Positions 13,851-23,080 of a stretch of DNA of 34,734 nucleotides are shown here, in pieces (position 1 is the first letter of the stretch; each line of letters starts with the position of its first letter). The position numbers and the translations under genes are program-made. Below the pieces are notes generated by a model. The model was not told where the DNA came from. It made no database searches and was given only the letters and a program-made list of their open reading frames with translations. Location of the stretch: contig NZ_JABXFD010000385.1 in assembly GCF_013372625.1 (NCBI RefSeq), positions 1 to 34,734 of the forward strand. Direction: 5' to 3'. Source of the DNA: Actinomadura sp. BRA 177. GTDB taxonomy: Bacteria; Actinomycetota; Actinomycetes; Streptosporangiales; Streptosporangiaceae.

Positions 13851-16800
13851 GTGTCCCCGCAGATCAGCATCGTCGTCCCGTTCCGCAGCACCGGCGGCCG
13901 CCTCGCCGAGTGCCTGGAGTCGCTCGCAGGCCAGACCTTGCGCGATGTCGAGGTCCTCATGGTGGACGACGGGTCCGGCGACGGCGGCGCGGCCGTCGCC
14001 AAGGAGTTCGCCGGGCACGACGACCGCTTCACGCTGCTCCAGCCGGGCCCCGCCGCATCGGCCGCCGACGCCGGCGTGGAGCAGGCCAAGGGCCGGTACC
14101 TGGCCTTCGCGGACGGCGAGGACGCGCTACCGCCCTACGCCTACGAACTACTGGTCGGCACCCTCGACGCGACCGGATCGGACCTCGCCGGCGGAAACGT
14201 CATGTGCCTGGACGGCGAACAGGTGTGGCAGTCACCGCTGCACAGCGAGCCCTACACGAAGACCCTCAAGTCGACGCATGTCACCCGTCACCCCACCCTC
14301 CTGCAAGACCGGACGCTCTGGAACAAGGTGTACCGGCGTTCGTTCTGGGACGCGCACCGCTTCGAGCTGGGCGCGGACCAAGACGCGTTGGTCGCCGTCC
14401 AGACCCAGCTTCTGGCCTCGGTCGTGGACGTGCTCGACACGACCGTCTACTTCTGGCGCGACCGTCCGGGAACGGCGACGCGGCTCCGCCCTGACCCCGC
14501 CCACATCACCGATCGGATGGCGACCCTCGCGAAGGTCCGGAACTTCGTCCACGACCATGCGCCGGAGCTTCTGGCCGTCCACGACATGTACGCGCTGGAC
14601 CTGGACGTGCGCGAGCTGATGCTCGCCCTGCCCGCCACGACCTGGGAAGAACGCGAACGCCTGGTCGAGTTGGGCGCGGAGGTCGTCGCCGACGCCGACC
14701 GTTCGGCCACCGACGGGCTGGACGCGATCAGGCGACTGGCCCTGCATCTGCTCCGCGAGCGCATGCTGCCCGAACTGCTCGACGTGCTCCGGTTCGAGGA
14801 GGACGGGCTCCAGGACGTACCGGTCGTCCCCAGGGGACGGATCCGTCCGCGCTGGTACGCCCGCTACCCCTTCTTCGACGACGCGGAACGCGAGATCCCC
14901 CTGGACGTCTACGACGTCACCGACGAGATCGGTCTGTGGGCGGATGTCGACCGTGTCGAATGGGACGTCGACACCCTCATCGTCGAAGGGCACGCCCACT
15001 TCGACAAGCTCGACGTGTCGGCAGAAACCGAATCCCGTATCCGCGTCTGGATGCGGGACGCGAAGACCGGCAGAGAGATCCGGCTCCCGGTGGTACGGAC
15101 CCGCTGCCCGGAGGTCACGGCACTGTCCGGCCAGTCGAACGTCTCCTACGACTGGTCCGGGTTCACCGTGCGGGTGGAGCCCGAGTACCTGCTGGACGGC
15201 GACGAATGGCGGACGGCCACCTACGAGCTGCTCGCCGAGGTGTCCACGGCGGGACGCCGGGCGGTGCAGCGGCTGACCGCGTCCGCCCCGGCCGTGCGCT
15301 GGACGGCGGCGCGGCAGGTGGACGAGCACGTGGCCGTCCAGCCCGCGGCCGGCGACGACGACGTGTTCGTCGTGCACGTCAAGCGGGCCAAGGCCGTCCT
15401 CACCCGGATCCGCCGCGACGGGGACGTGCTCGAACTGACCGGCTGGACGCGGCGGGCCCTCGGCGCCGGCGTCGCCATGGTCGCGGCCCGCCGGCACGGG
15501 GGAGAGGAGATCCGCGGCGAGGTGACGCTGCGCCAGTCGTCCGTCCTGCGCATGGCGGAGGGCACCGGGTTCGACTTCACGGCGAAGCTCCCGCTCGAAT
15601 TGCTGACCTCCACCGGCGACGGCTCCTCGCCCCACCAGCCGCACCTGCGGGACGCCATCGACTGGGATATCCGGCTGACCGGTGAAGGCGGCCCCCTGCG
15701 GCTCACCGTGGCGAGCAACGTCAAGCCCGTCCGGTTCGCGCTGCCGGGGGACGGCCGGGAACTGGCCCTCACGCGGACGGCGTTCGGCAACCTGCGCGCC
15801 GTCGAGCGCACCTTCCGTCCCGTCGTCCGGGCCGTCGAATGGGACGCCGGCGGGCACCTCACCCTCACCGGCGACTTCGCCGACCCGGAGGACAGGCCCG
15901 ACCACTTCGTCCTGCGGCGGCGCCGCTCGGGCGACGAGTACCGCATCCCCGTCACCTGGGAGCAGCACCGCTTCACCGCCGCGTTCACACCCGCGACGAT
16001 GGCCGTGTTCGGCGCCGACCTACCGCTGACCAGCGGAACATGGGACGTGCTGGCGCGCGCGCGTTCCGGCGAGGTGTCGGTGGTCGTCGAACGTGAGGCG
16101 ATCCCAGGCCTGCCCCACCGGCGACGTGTCGGCACCCACGAATTCGAGGTCGGCGTACACCAGATCGACGCGTTGACGCTGGAGAGCCGTCCCGCCCTGG
16201 GCGACGACGAGCGAGGCGGCCACGCGCAACTGCTGCTCCAGCAGCGCGACTATCCCGTCTATCTGCGAAGCCCGCTGAAGGACATCGTCGTCTTCGACAG
16301 CCATGACGGGACCCAGTACAGCTGCAACCCCAGGGCCATCTACGAGGAACTCGCCCGACGCAACCCCGACCTCGAATGCGTGTGGGTCACCCAGGACGGC
16401 CAGTTCTCCATCGACTTCGCGACCGACGTGAAGACCAGGACGGTTCTGGCCGGAAGCCGCGAGCACTACCGCGTCCTCGCGCGCGCGCGACACATCATCA
16501 CCAACCACGGGCTTCCGCCCTGGTTCTTCAAGCGCGACGGCCAGACCTACGTCCAGACCTGGCACGGCAGCCCGCTGAAGCGCCTCGCCCACGACCTCCG
16601 GGACATGCCCTACCAGCGCACCGAACGCCACGACTGGATGCAGTGGGAGGTGCCGCGATGGGATCTGCTGGTGTCCCCGAGTCCGTACGCCACCCAGATC
16701 ATGCGCCGGGCGTTCCGCTACGACGGGGACGTCCTGGAGACCGGATATCCGCGCAACGACATCCTCAGCACTCCCGAATGGGAGAGCGTCGGGACGCGCG

Positions 16801-17366
16801 TTCGCAAGCGCCTGGGAATCCCCGACGGCAAGAAGGTCGTCCTCTACGCGCCCACATGGCGGGACGACCGCCGCCACGGCCCCGGTAAGCAGGGCTTCTC
16901 GCTGGACCTGGACGTCGAAACCGTGCGGCGAACCCTGGGCGACGACCACGTCCTCCTACTGCGGACGCACCACCTCGTCACCGACAAGCCCCGTTCGACG
17001 GCGGACGACTTCGTCATGGACGTGTCCCGTTACCCCGACATCGCCGAGCTCTACATGGCGGCGGACGTGCTCGTCACCGACTACTCGTCCGCCATGTTCG
17101 ACTACGCCGTCCTAGGCCGCCCGATCATCCTCTACACGCCCGACCTGGAGCGGTACCGCGACCATGTGCGCGGCTTCTACCTCGACCTGGTGGCGGAGGC
17201 ACCCGGCCCGGTCGTGTCGACGTCGGCGGCGCTCGCAAAGGCGGTCAAGGCGGCGCCCGACAGCGAAGACCGCTACGCCGACGCCTACGACCGCTTCTTC
17301 GTGAAGTACTGCCCCCACGACGACGGCAACGCCGCGGCCAGGATCGTCGACCGCGTGTTCAAATGA
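13851..17366 (+). CDS. GT2-like / CDP-glycerol glycerophosphotransferase fusion, copy 2 with degenerate GT2 site
   Basis: An 1171-residue paralogue of the preceding gene, with the same three-part layout and start sequence (MSPQISIVVPF). The GTG start at 13851 has GGAG 6 nt upstream. The C-terminal TagF-like domain retains all family motifs: QTWHGSPLKRLAHD, ETGYPRNDIL, VVLYAPTWRDD, LLLRTHHLVTD, RYPDIAELYMAADVLVTDYS. The GT2 domain keeps VDDGS, but the donor-binding ARNAG of copy 1 is AADAG (71-75) and DADD is DGED (88-91), so glycosyltransferase activity is doubtful. It may act as a glycerophosphate polymerase or primer working with copy 1, probably co-transcribed (60-nt gap). Its 3' end meets a convergent methyltransferase gene with a 4-nt gap. 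Confidence 0.85.
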   Translation: MSPQISIVVPFRSTGGRLAECLESLAGQTLRDVEVLMVDDGSGDGGAAVAKEFAGHDDRFTLLQPGPAASAADAGVEQAKGRYLAFADGEDALPPYAYELLVGTLDATGSDLAGGNVMCLDGEQVWQSPLHSEPYTKTLKSTHVTRHPTLLQDRTLWNKVYRRSFWDAHRFELGADQDALVAVQTQLLASVVDVLDTTVYFWRDRPGTATRLRPDPAHITDRMATLAKVRNFVHDHAPELLAVHDMYALDLDVRELMLALPATTWEERERLVELGAEVVADADRSATDGLDAIRRLALHLLRERMLPELLDVLRFEEDGLQDVPVVPRGRIRPRWYARYPFFDDAEREIPLDVYDVTDEIGLWADVDRVEWDVDTLIVEGHAHFDKLDVSAETESRIRVWMRDAKTGREIRLPVVRTRCPEVTALSGQSNVSYDWSGFTVRVEPEYLLDGDEWRTATYELLAEVSTAGRRAVQRLTASAPAVRWTAARQVDEHVAVQPAAGDDDVFVVHVKRAKAVLTRIRRDGDVLELTGWTRRALGAGVAMVAARRHGGEEIRGEVTLRQSSVLRMAEGTGFDFTAKLPLELLTSTGDGSSPHQPHLRDAIDWDIRLTGEGGPLRLTVASNVKPVRFALPGDGRELALTRTAFGNLRAVERTFRPVVRAVEWDAGGHLTLTGDFADPEDRPDHFVLRRRRSGDEYRIPVTWEQHRFTAAFTPATMAVFGADLPLTSGTWDVLARARSGEVSVVVEREAIPGLPHRRRVGTHEFEVGVHQIDALTLESRPALGDDERGGHAQLLLQQRDYPVYLRSPLKDIVVFDSHDGTQYSCNPRAIYEELARRNPDLECVWVTQDGQFSIDFATDVKTRTVLAGSREHYRVLARARHIITNHGLPPWFFKRDGQTYVQTWHGSPLKRLAHDLRDMPYQRTERHDWMQWEVPRWDLLVSPSPYATQIMRRAFRYDGDVLETGYPRNDILSTPEWESVGTRVRKRLGIPDGKKVVLYAPTWRDDRRHGPGKQGFSLDLDVETVRRTLGDDHVLLLRTHHLVTDKPRSTADDFVMDVSRYPDIAELYMAADVLVTDYSSAMFDYAVLGRPIILYTPDLERYRDHVRGFYLDLVAEAPGPVVSTSAALAKAVKAAPDSEDRYADAYDRFFVKYCPHDDGNAAARIVDRVFK

Positions 17367-17370
17367 CGCG

Positions 17371-18093
17371 TCAGCCGGGGCGACGGGCTCGGGCGAACAG
17401 CCACACGCCCGGGCGCCCGGACACCACCGGCAGGCGCCGCTCCAGCGCGGCCGACAGCCGCAGCGCCTCATTGGCGAGCGGATGCAATGGCGCCAGGTCC
17501 TCGCGGCGCGCCGTCCGGTGCCTCAGCCGGCGCAGGAGCGGACGGAGCAGCACGCCCCGGCTCCACACCGCCTCCAGCACCAGCCCGGCGCCCTCGACCA
17601 GCTCGGCGAGCGTGCGGCGGGTGTGACGGCGGACGCGGCCGAGCGCCACGTCGTGCGCCGACCACAGCGCCATGTCGCACGGCACGGACAGCAGCGCGAT
17701 CCCGCCCGGACGCAGCACCCGGGCGATCTCCGCCGCCGCCCGCGCGTCGTCCTCGATGTGCTCCAGGACGTCCAGCGCCAGCGCGAGGTCGTACTCGCAC
17801 GGCGGGAGCGGCAGATAGCGGGCATCACCCTCATACGCCTCGACGCCGTGCGCGCGCGCCAGCGCCACGGCGGCCGGGCTCAGATCGATGCCGGTCGCCC
17901 GCCAACCGTGCTCGGCCAGCACCCGGCAGTGCGCACCGGACGCGGCGCCGATGTCGACGGCCGTCCCCGGCACGCTGAACCGCAGCAGCTCCGCGGACAG
18001 GATCTCCCGCCGCTCGCGGTACCACCAGTTGTCGTCCTCGATCCGCGCGATCCGCTGAAGCTCGATGGTTTCCACGGGACAAGCCGACGGCAT
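17371..18093 (-). CDS. SAM-dependent class I methyltransferase
   Basis: A 240-residue methyltransferase of the Methyltransf_11/25 type. The SAM-binding glycine motif reads VDIGAASGAHCRVLAEHG near residues 42-59, followed by the acidic TGIDLS, then EYDLALALDVLEHIEDD and LRPGGIALLSVP, all standard motifs. The C-terminal part contains a basic segment (RRHTRRTLAELVEGAG). The ATG at 18093 is the best start: upstream in-frame sequence has no start before the preceding coxG gene ends at 18167. The substrate is unknown. It lies 74 nt after coxG on the same strand and could be co-transcribed, but its motifs do not link it to CO dehydrogenase maturation. Confidence 0.8.
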   Translation of the reverse strand: MPSACPVETIELQRIARIEDDNWWYRERREILSAELLRFSVPGTAVDIGAASGAHCRVLAEHGWRATGIDLSPAAVALARAHGVEAYEGDARYLPLPPCEYDLALALDVLEHIEDDARAAAEIARVLRPGGIALLSVPCDMALWSAHDVALGRVRRHTRRTLAELVEGAGLVLEAVWSRGVLLRPLLRRLRHRTARREDLAPLHPLANEALRLSAALERRLPVVSGRPGVWLFARARRPG

Positions 18094-18166
18094 CGGCGGC
18101 GGCCCGTTCCACCGTCGCCGCCGTCCACCGGCGGATCGTTGACCCCGGTTTGACCCCCGATAAGCG

Positions 18167-18955
18167 TCAGCGCTTGCGGCGCCGCCGCCGGACGAGGAAC
18201 CGGACGGCCAGCAGCAGCGCGACCAGGCCGCCGACCGCCGGGACGGCCCGCTTCGCGACCGACGGGCCCGCGACCTCCAGCAGGTCGATCGCGTCGTCCT
18301 CGTCCGCCACGTGCAGCTGCCGCCGGGCGGGACGTTCCGGCACGGCCGCCTCCGCCCGTGCCGCGGCCTCGTCCGTGGCCTGCACCGGGCCGGGCTTGTC
18401 GGCCGGCTCCGCGGGCTTCGCGGACGCCACCCCGGTCTCGGCCTCCACCTCCGGCTTCGCGGCCTCGGCGGGGCTCTCAACGGGCGCGGCGGCCACCGCG
18501 GACTCCCCGGACGACTCCAGCTCGGTCGCCAGCGCCTTCGCGAACCGCGAAATGATCTTCGAACCGACCTCGGACAGGATGTTGCGGCCGAACTGCGCCG
18601 GCCGTCCCGTCACGTTCAGCTTGGTGTGCACGGTCACCCGCGTCGTGCCGCCGCCCTGCTCGTGCAGCCGCGCCTGGACGGTCGCCGACGCCGTGCCGGA
18701 GCCGCGCGCCTCCTTCGCGGACGCCTCCATCGTCACGACCCGGGCCGACTCGTCCGCCGAGACGATCCGCGCGGTGCCGCGGTAGGTGATGGTCATCGCG
18801 CCGACCTTCACCTTCATCCGCCCCGAGTACTCCTCGCCCTCGACCGAGTCGAGCGTGGCGCCCGGCATGCAGGCCGCGACCCGCTCCACGTCGAGCAGCA
18901 CCGACCAGGCCTGATCCACCGGTACGGGGACGGTGAAATCGTGGTCGAGCTCCAT
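18167..18955 (-). CDS. coxG: CoxG-family SRPBCC protein with C-terminal membrane anchor
   Basis: A 262-residue protein. Residues 1 to about 145 are the CoxG/SRPBCC fold: ELDHDFTVPVPVDQAWSVLL, ACMPGATLDSVEG, GTARIVSADESARVVTM, LNVTGRPAQFGRNIL. A Pro/Ala/Glu-rich linker of about 80 residues follows. The end is a hydrophobic segment (AVGGLVALLLAVRFLV) and a polybasic tail, a tail-anchor layout. CoxG proteins are proposed to recruit CO dehydrogenase or related molybdenum hydroxylases to the membrane and link them to quinone. The ATG at 18955 has AAGGA about 8 nt upstream; a TTG at 18961 is less likely. It follows coxM after 152 nt that include a strong hairpin. Confidence 0.85.
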   Translation of the reverse strand: MELDHDFTVPVPVDQAWSVLLDVERVAACMPGATLDSVEGEEYSGRMKVKVGAMTITYRGTARIVSADESARVVTMEASAKEARGSGTASATVQARLHEQGGGTTRVTVHTKLNVTGRPAQFGRNILSEVGSKIISRFAKALATELESSGESAVAAAPVESPAEAAKPEVEAETGVASAKPAEPADKPGPVQATDEAAARAEAAVPERPARRQLHVADEDDAIDLLEVAGPSVAKRAVPAVGGLVALLLAVRFLVRRRRRKR

Positions 18956-19069
18956 GATCAATGTCCTTATCGTCCGGAGAACTTGTCCGCGACCCTACGG
19001 CGGTGGCCCAGCCCGTGGCCAGTGGGGGCCACCGACAGGCAGTCCGTTACCCGGGCGCGGGGCGATCAT

Positions 19070-19097
19070 GCGGCCGGGCCCCGCGGGGCCCGGCCGC
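19070..19097. terminator. Perfect 28-bp palindrome between coxM and coxG
   Basis: The sequence from 19070 to 19097 is a perfect G/C-only palindrome (arms GCGGCCGGGCCCCG) starting 10 nt beyond the coxM stop codon. It would form an extremely stable hairpin in the coxSLM transcript. It may terminate or attenuate transcription ahead of coxG, or protect the upstream message from 3' decay. Confidence 0.55.
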
Positions 19098-19107
19098 ACG
19101 ATCCGCG

Positions 19108-19962
19108 TCAGCCCGCGGCGGCCGCGAGCGCCCGCGCGGTGAGCACCGTCGCCAGATGCGTCCGGTACTCCGACGACCCGTGCAGATCGGTGGGCGGTTC
19201 GGTACCGGCCGCCGCCTGCGCGGCGGCGGTCCGGAACGCGTCCTCCGACGCGGACCCGCCCCGGACGGCGATCTCCACCGCACTGGCCCGCACGGGTGCC
19301 GGACCCATGTTGGTCAGCGCGACCCGCGCGTCCTCGATCCCGTCACCATTGCGGCGGACGGCGCACGCCACACCGACGATCGCCCACGCCTGCGCAGTCC
19401 GATGGAACTTCTCGTAGTGGACGCCCCAGCCCGCGCCCAGCTTCGGCACGCGCACGCCCACGAGCAGTTCGTCCGGCTCCATCGACGATGTCATCCAGTC
19501 GACGAAGAACTCCGACGCCGGGATCTCCCGCTCACCGCGCACGGACTGGACGAGGAACACCGCGTCCAGCGCCAGCGCGACCGCCGGGAGGTCGCCCGCC
19601 GGGTCGGCGTGCGCCAGCGACCCGCCGAACGTGCCGCGGTGCCGGACGGCCGGGTCGGCGACCGTCTCCGTCGTCTCCGCGATCAATGGCACGTGCTCGC
19701 GCACCAGCGGATCGCGGATCACCTGGTGGTGCGTCGCCATCGCGCCGATGACGATCCCGTCGCCGTCGTCGCGGATCTCCCGCAGCCCGTCGATCCGGTC
19801 CAGGTCGATCAGCGCGTCCGGGATGGCGAGCCGCATCCGCAGCAGCGGCATCAGGCTCTGCCCGCCGGCCAGCACCTTCGCGTCCTCGCCCGCGTCGGAC
19901 AGCGCCCTCGCGGCGTCGTCCAGCGAGGCGGGCCGCACGTAGTCGAACGTCGCGGGGATCAC
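19108..19962 (-). CDS. coxM: Molybdenum hydroxylase FAD-binding subunit (CoxM)
   Basis: A 284-residue medium subunit of the CO dehydrogenase/xanthine oxidase family, carrying FAD and passing electrons from the Fe-S subunit to the acceptor. FAD-binding signatures are AGGQS at residues 32-36 and TFGGSLAHADPAGD from residue 111 (usually TIGGS). The C-terminal CO_deh_flav_C domain follows (ARVALTNMGPAPVRA). The length matches the family. The ATG at 19962 overlaps the coxL stop as ATGA, so translation is coupled. It is followed by a strong palindrome at 19070-19097, then coxG. Confidence 0.92.
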   Translation of the reverse strand: MIPATFDYVRPASLDDAARALSDAGEDAKVLAGGQSLMPLLRMRLAIPDALIDLDRIDGLREIRDDGDGIVIGAMATHHQVIRDPLVREHVPLIAETTETVADPAVRHRGTFGGSLAHADPAGDLPAVALALDAVFLVQSVRGEREIPASEFFVDWMTSSMEPDELLVGVRVPKLGAGWGVHYEKFHRTAQAWAIVGVACAVRRNGDGIEDARVALTNMGPAPVRASAVEIAVRGGSASEDAFRTAAAQAAAGTEPPTDLHGSSEYRTHLATVLTARALAAAAG

Positions 19963-22358
19963 TGGTCACCTCCGGCCGAGCCGAGCCCGCCGCCGGCGCC
20001 CGGTTCGGCGGCCGCCGGTTTGGTTTCGCCGCGCAGCGCGCGCCAGACGCGTTCCGGCGTGCACGGCATCGGCACGTCGTGCACGCCGTGCGGGCGCAGC
20101 GCGTCCACGATCGAGTTCACGACCGCCGGGGTGGACGCGATCGTGCCCGCCTCACCGACGCCCTTCACGCCCATGGGGTTGGTCGTCGCGGGCGTCTCGG
20201 TGCGGTCGGTCGTGAACGTCGGCAGGTCCGCCGCCGACGGGATCAGGTAGTCGGCCATCGTGGTCGTCGTCAGGTTGCCGTCGGCGTCGTACACGGCCTC
20301 CTCGTACAGCGCCTGGGCGATGCCCTGCGCGAGCCCGCCGTGGACCTGCCCCTCCACGATGAGCGGGTTGACGACATTGCCCACGTCGTCCACCGCCACG
20401 TACTTGCGTATCTTCACCATCCCCGTCTCTGTGTCGACGTCCATCGCGCACAGGTGCGTGCCGTGCGGGAAGGAGAAGTTGTCCGGGTCGAACGTGGCGT
20501 CGGAGTCGAGCGAGGGCTCGATGCCGTCCGGCAGGTCGTGCGCGGCGAACGCGGCCAGCGCGACCTCCTGCAGCGTCTTGCCCTCCTCCTGGACGCCGCG
20601 GACGCTGAACCGTCCGCCGGTGAACTCAAGGTCCTGCTCGGACGCCTCCAGCAGATGCGCCGCGATCGTACGGGCCTTGTCGACGACCTTCTCGCATGCG
20701 GAGAACAATGCGACCCCGCCCACGGCCAGCGAACGGGAACCGTACGTGTCCATGCCCTTGTGCGAAATCGCCGTGTCGCCGTGCAGGACCTTCACGTCCT
20801 CGAACGGGACACCGAGCCGGTCGGCGGTGATCTGCGCCCAGGCCGTCTCATGGCCCTGCCCATGCGCGGACGAACCCGTGATCACCTCGACCTTGCCGGA
20901 CGGCAGGACACGCACTGCCGCGTGCTCCCAGCCGCCCGCGCCGTACGACAGCGAGCCCAGCACACGGGACGGTGCGAGGCCGCACATCTCCGTGAACGTG
21001 GACACCCCGATGCCGAGCTGCACGGGATCCTGCCGTTCGCGCCTGTCGGCCTGCTCCGCGCGGAGCTTGTCGTACTCGAACAGCTCCAGGGCCTTGTCGG
21101 TCGCCGCCTCGTAGTTGCCGGAGTCGTACGTGAGGCCCGCGATCGTCTCGTACGGGAACTCCTCGTGCTTGATCCAGTTGCGGCGCCGTACCTCGATGGG
21201 GTCGATGCCCAGTTCGGCGGCCAGCTCGTCCATCATGCGCTCGATCGCGTACGTGGCCTCTGGACGACCCGCGCCCCGGTACGCGTCGGTGGGCACCTTC
21301 GTCGTGAACACGCCCGTGCAGGTGAACGACAGCGCGTCCATCTTGTAGATGCCGTTGAACATGAACGCGCCCAGCAGCGGGATGCCGGGCGTGACCAGCA
21401 TCAGGTACGCCCCCATGTCGGCGAGCAGATCCACCTTCAGGCCACGGATGCGGCCGTCCTGCTCCGCCGCCAGCGTGAGCCGCTGGATCTGGTCGCGTCC
21501 ATGGTGGACGGTCATGTTGCCTTCGCTGCGCGTCTCCGACCACTTGACCGGACGGCCCAGCCGGCGCGCCAGCAGCAGCGCGAGGACTTCCTCCCCGTAC
21601 ACCTGCAGCTTGGAGCCGAAACCGCCGCCGACGTCCGGTGCGACGACCCTGAGCCGGTGCTCGGGGATACCGGTGACCGTGGCCAGCATCAGCCGCAGGA
21701 TGTGCGGGATTTGCGTGGCCGAGTACAGCGTGAACTCGTCCCCCTCCGGCACGCACAGCACCGACCGCGGCTCCATCGCCGTGGGGATGAGCCTCTGCTG
21801 GACGTAGCGGCGCTCAATGACGACCGGTGCGTCCCTCATCGCGGCGTCGAGATCTCCGTTCTCGAACACCCACGTGTAGGACTTGTTCGTCCCCAGGTCG
21901 TCGTGGACGAGGTCGGCGCCCTCGGCCAGTGCCGACTCCATGTCCACCACCGCGGACAGCGGCTCGTAGTCGACGTCGATCTCTTCCAGGGCGTCGACGG
22001 CCGCGGCCTTGTCCCGGGCCACGACACAGGCGACGGGCTCGCCGACGTAGCGCACCTCGGTCACCGCCATCGGCGGATGGTCCGGGTGCTTCATGTCTTC
22101 GGTCACGACCCACGCGCACGGCAGGGACCCCTGCTCGTCGGCGAGATCCTGACCGCTGTACACGGCGACCACGCCCGGGCTCTGCTTCGCGCGCGACGTG
22201 TCGACGTTCGTGATGTGGGCGTGCGAGATCGGGCTGCGCAGGAACGCCACGTGCAGCGTCCCCGCCGGCGTCATGTTGTCGGTCCACCGGGTCCGGCCGG
22301 TGATGAGCCGGGCGTCCTCCGACCGCTTGCGCGGGCTGCCGACCTCCTGCACGGTCAC
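19959..22358 (-). CDS. coxL: Molybdenum hydroxylase large subunit, form II CoxL-like
   Basis: A 799-residue molybdopterin cytosine dinucleotide-binding catalytic subunit. Family landmarks: VGGGFGSK at 243-250, QGHET at 501-505, and the catalytic glutamate E736 in GVGEAG. The active-site loop reads AYRGAGR (359-365). True CO dehydrogenases of form I have AYRCSFR, with the cysteine that carries the copper-sulfur bridge. The form II loop seen here is typical of putative or aldehyde/purine-oxidase-like relatives whose physiological substrate is uncertain. GTG at 22358 overlaps the coxS stop (GTGA); the stop overlaps coxM. The gene order S-L-M-G is an ordinary actinomycete form II arrangement. Confidence 0.92.
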   Translation of the reverse strand: MTVQEVGSPRKRSEDARLITGRTRWTDNMTPAGTLHVAFLRSPISHAHITNVDTSRAKQSPGVVAVYSGQDLADEQGSLPCAWVVTEDMKHPDHPPMAVTEVRYVGEPVACVVARDKAAAVDALEEIDVDYEPLSAVVDMESALAEGADLVHDDLGTNKSYTWVFENGDLDAAMRDAPVVIERRYVQQRLIPTAMEPRSVLCVPEGDEFTLYSATQIPHILRLMLATVTGIPEHRLRVVAPDVGGGFGSKLQVYGEEVLALLLARRLGRPVKWSETRSEGNMTVHHGRDQIQRLTLAAEQDGRIRGLKVDLLADMGAYLMLVTPGIPLLGAFMFNGIYKMDALSFTCTGVFTTKVPTDAYRGAGRPEATYAIERMMDELAAELGIDPIEVRRRNWIKHEEFPYETIAGLTYDSGNYEAATDKALELFEYDKLRAEQADRRERQDPVQLGIGVSTFTEMCGLAPSRVLGSLSYGAGGWEHAAVRVLPSGKVEVITGSSAHGQGHETAWAQITADRLGVPFEDVKVLHGDTAISHKGMDTYGSRSLAVGGVALFSACEKVVDKARTIAAHLLEASEQDLEFTGGRFSVRGVQEEGKTLQEVALAAFAAHDLPDGIEPSLDSDATFDPDNFSFPHGTHLCAMDVDTETGMVKIRKYVAVDDVGNVVNPLIVEGQVHGGLAQGIAQALYEEAVYDADGNLTTTTMADYLIPSAADLPTFTTDRTETPATTNPMGVKGVGEAGTIASTPAVVNSIVDALRPHGVHDVPMPCTPERVWRALRGETKPAAAEPGAGGGLGSAGGDQ

Positions 22359-22894
22359 GGCGTCACCTCCTGCCCGGCGGGCTCGCGCATGTCGCTCGCC
22401 GCCCGCCGCACCGCCTTGACGATGTTCTGGTAGCCGGTGCACCGGCACAGGTTGCCTTCGAGGCCCTCCCGGACCTCGTCCTCGGACGGGTCGGGGTTCT
22501 CCCGCAGCAGATCGAGCGACGCCATGATCATGCCGGGCGTGCAGTAGCCGCACTGGAGCGCGTGCTCCTCGTGGAAGGCCGTCTGCAGGGGGTGCTGCCG
22601 AGCGGAGCTCGTCGCTTGATTGGTGGTGGGCGGGGGCTGGAGGACGGTGCCGTCGACGCCGAGGCCCTCGACGGTCGTCACGTCGCGGCCGTCCGCCTGG
22701 ACGGCGAGCACGGAGCAGCTCTTCACGCTCATCCCGTCCATCAGGACGGTGCAGGCTCCGCAGTTGCTGGTGTCGCACCCGACCGGGGTCCCGACCTTCC
22801 CCAGCCGTTCGCGCAGATAGTGGACGAGAAGGAGGCGCGGTTCGACGTCGTCCTCGTACGTCGCACCGTCGACCTCGACACGGATACGTGGCAT
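22355..22894 (-). CDS. coxS: Molybdenum hydroxylase [2Fe-2S] subunit (CoxS) with inter-domain insertion
   Basis: A 179-residue small subunit carrying two [2Fe-2S] clusters. The plant-ferredoxin-type cluster ligands are C40, C45, C48 and C60 ([16 protein letters not shown]). The C-terminal helical cluster has C115, C118 (QCGYCTPGM) and C150, C152 (LCRCTGY). Between the domains, residues about 84-100 ([17 protein letters not shown]) form an extra Pro/Thr/Ser-rich segment where relatives usually go directly from D-G-x-L to H-P-L-Q. The ATG at 22894 has GGGAGAG a few nt upstream. It is the first gene of coxSLM, and a long inverted repeat lies in its leader (22909-22945). Confidence 0.9.
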   Translation of the reverse strand: MPRIRVEVDGATYEDDVEPRLLLVHYLRERLGKVGTPVGCDTSNCGACTVLMDGMSVKSCSVLAVQADGRDVTTVEGLGVDGTVLQPPPTTNQATSSARQHPLQTAFHEEHALQCGYCTPGMIMASLDLLRENPDPSEDEVREGLEGNLCRCTGYQNIVKAVRRAASDMREPAGQEVTP

Positions 22895-22908
22895 GCGTTT
22901 CTCTCCCA

Positions 22909-22945
22909 GGGACGTCTCGGGGTGGACATGCAGAAGAGACGTCCC
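22909..22945. promoter_or_regulatory. Inverted repeat in the coxS leader
   Basis: GGGACGTCTC (22909-22918) and GAGACGTCCC (22936-22945) are perfectly complementary arms 17 nt apart, 15 nt upstream of the coxS start. The flanks extend the symmetry imperfectly (CCCA outside each arm). It could be an operator for the molybdenum hydroxylase operon or an mRNA hairpin near the ribosome site. Confidence 0.5.
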
Positions 22946-23080
22946 CAGGGCGGGGCGCGCTGGTCAGGCCACGTCATCGGGGCCACCTCCGTGGAAGGCG
23001 GTCCTACGAACCTAATCCGCGGTTGAATCCCGTACTAGCCCCCTGCATCGCTTATTTACCGAGGTCTGGGGCAATACTGG

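Noticed and set aside
11637..14018. Long antisense open frame opposite the first transferase gene
   Set aside because: It is a shadow of G/C-biased third positions. The plus-strand product has clear domains, and the antisense translation is low-complexity Arg/Pro/Ala/His without motifs or a ribosome site.
10347..18093. Teichoic or secondary-metabolite gene cluster including the methyltransferase
   Set aside because: The methyltransferase is on the opposite strand, ends tail-to-tail with the transferase gene, and shows no wall-specific features. No further tag, tar or tailoring genes are present.
20079..22433. Long plus-strand open frame opposite coxL
   Set aside because: Same codon-bias effect; the minus-strand frame encodes a complete molybdenum hydroxylase large subunit.
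19959..22894. True (form I) CO dehydrogenase
   Set aside because: The active-site loop is AYRGAGR, not AYRCSFR, so the stronger claim is not supported.
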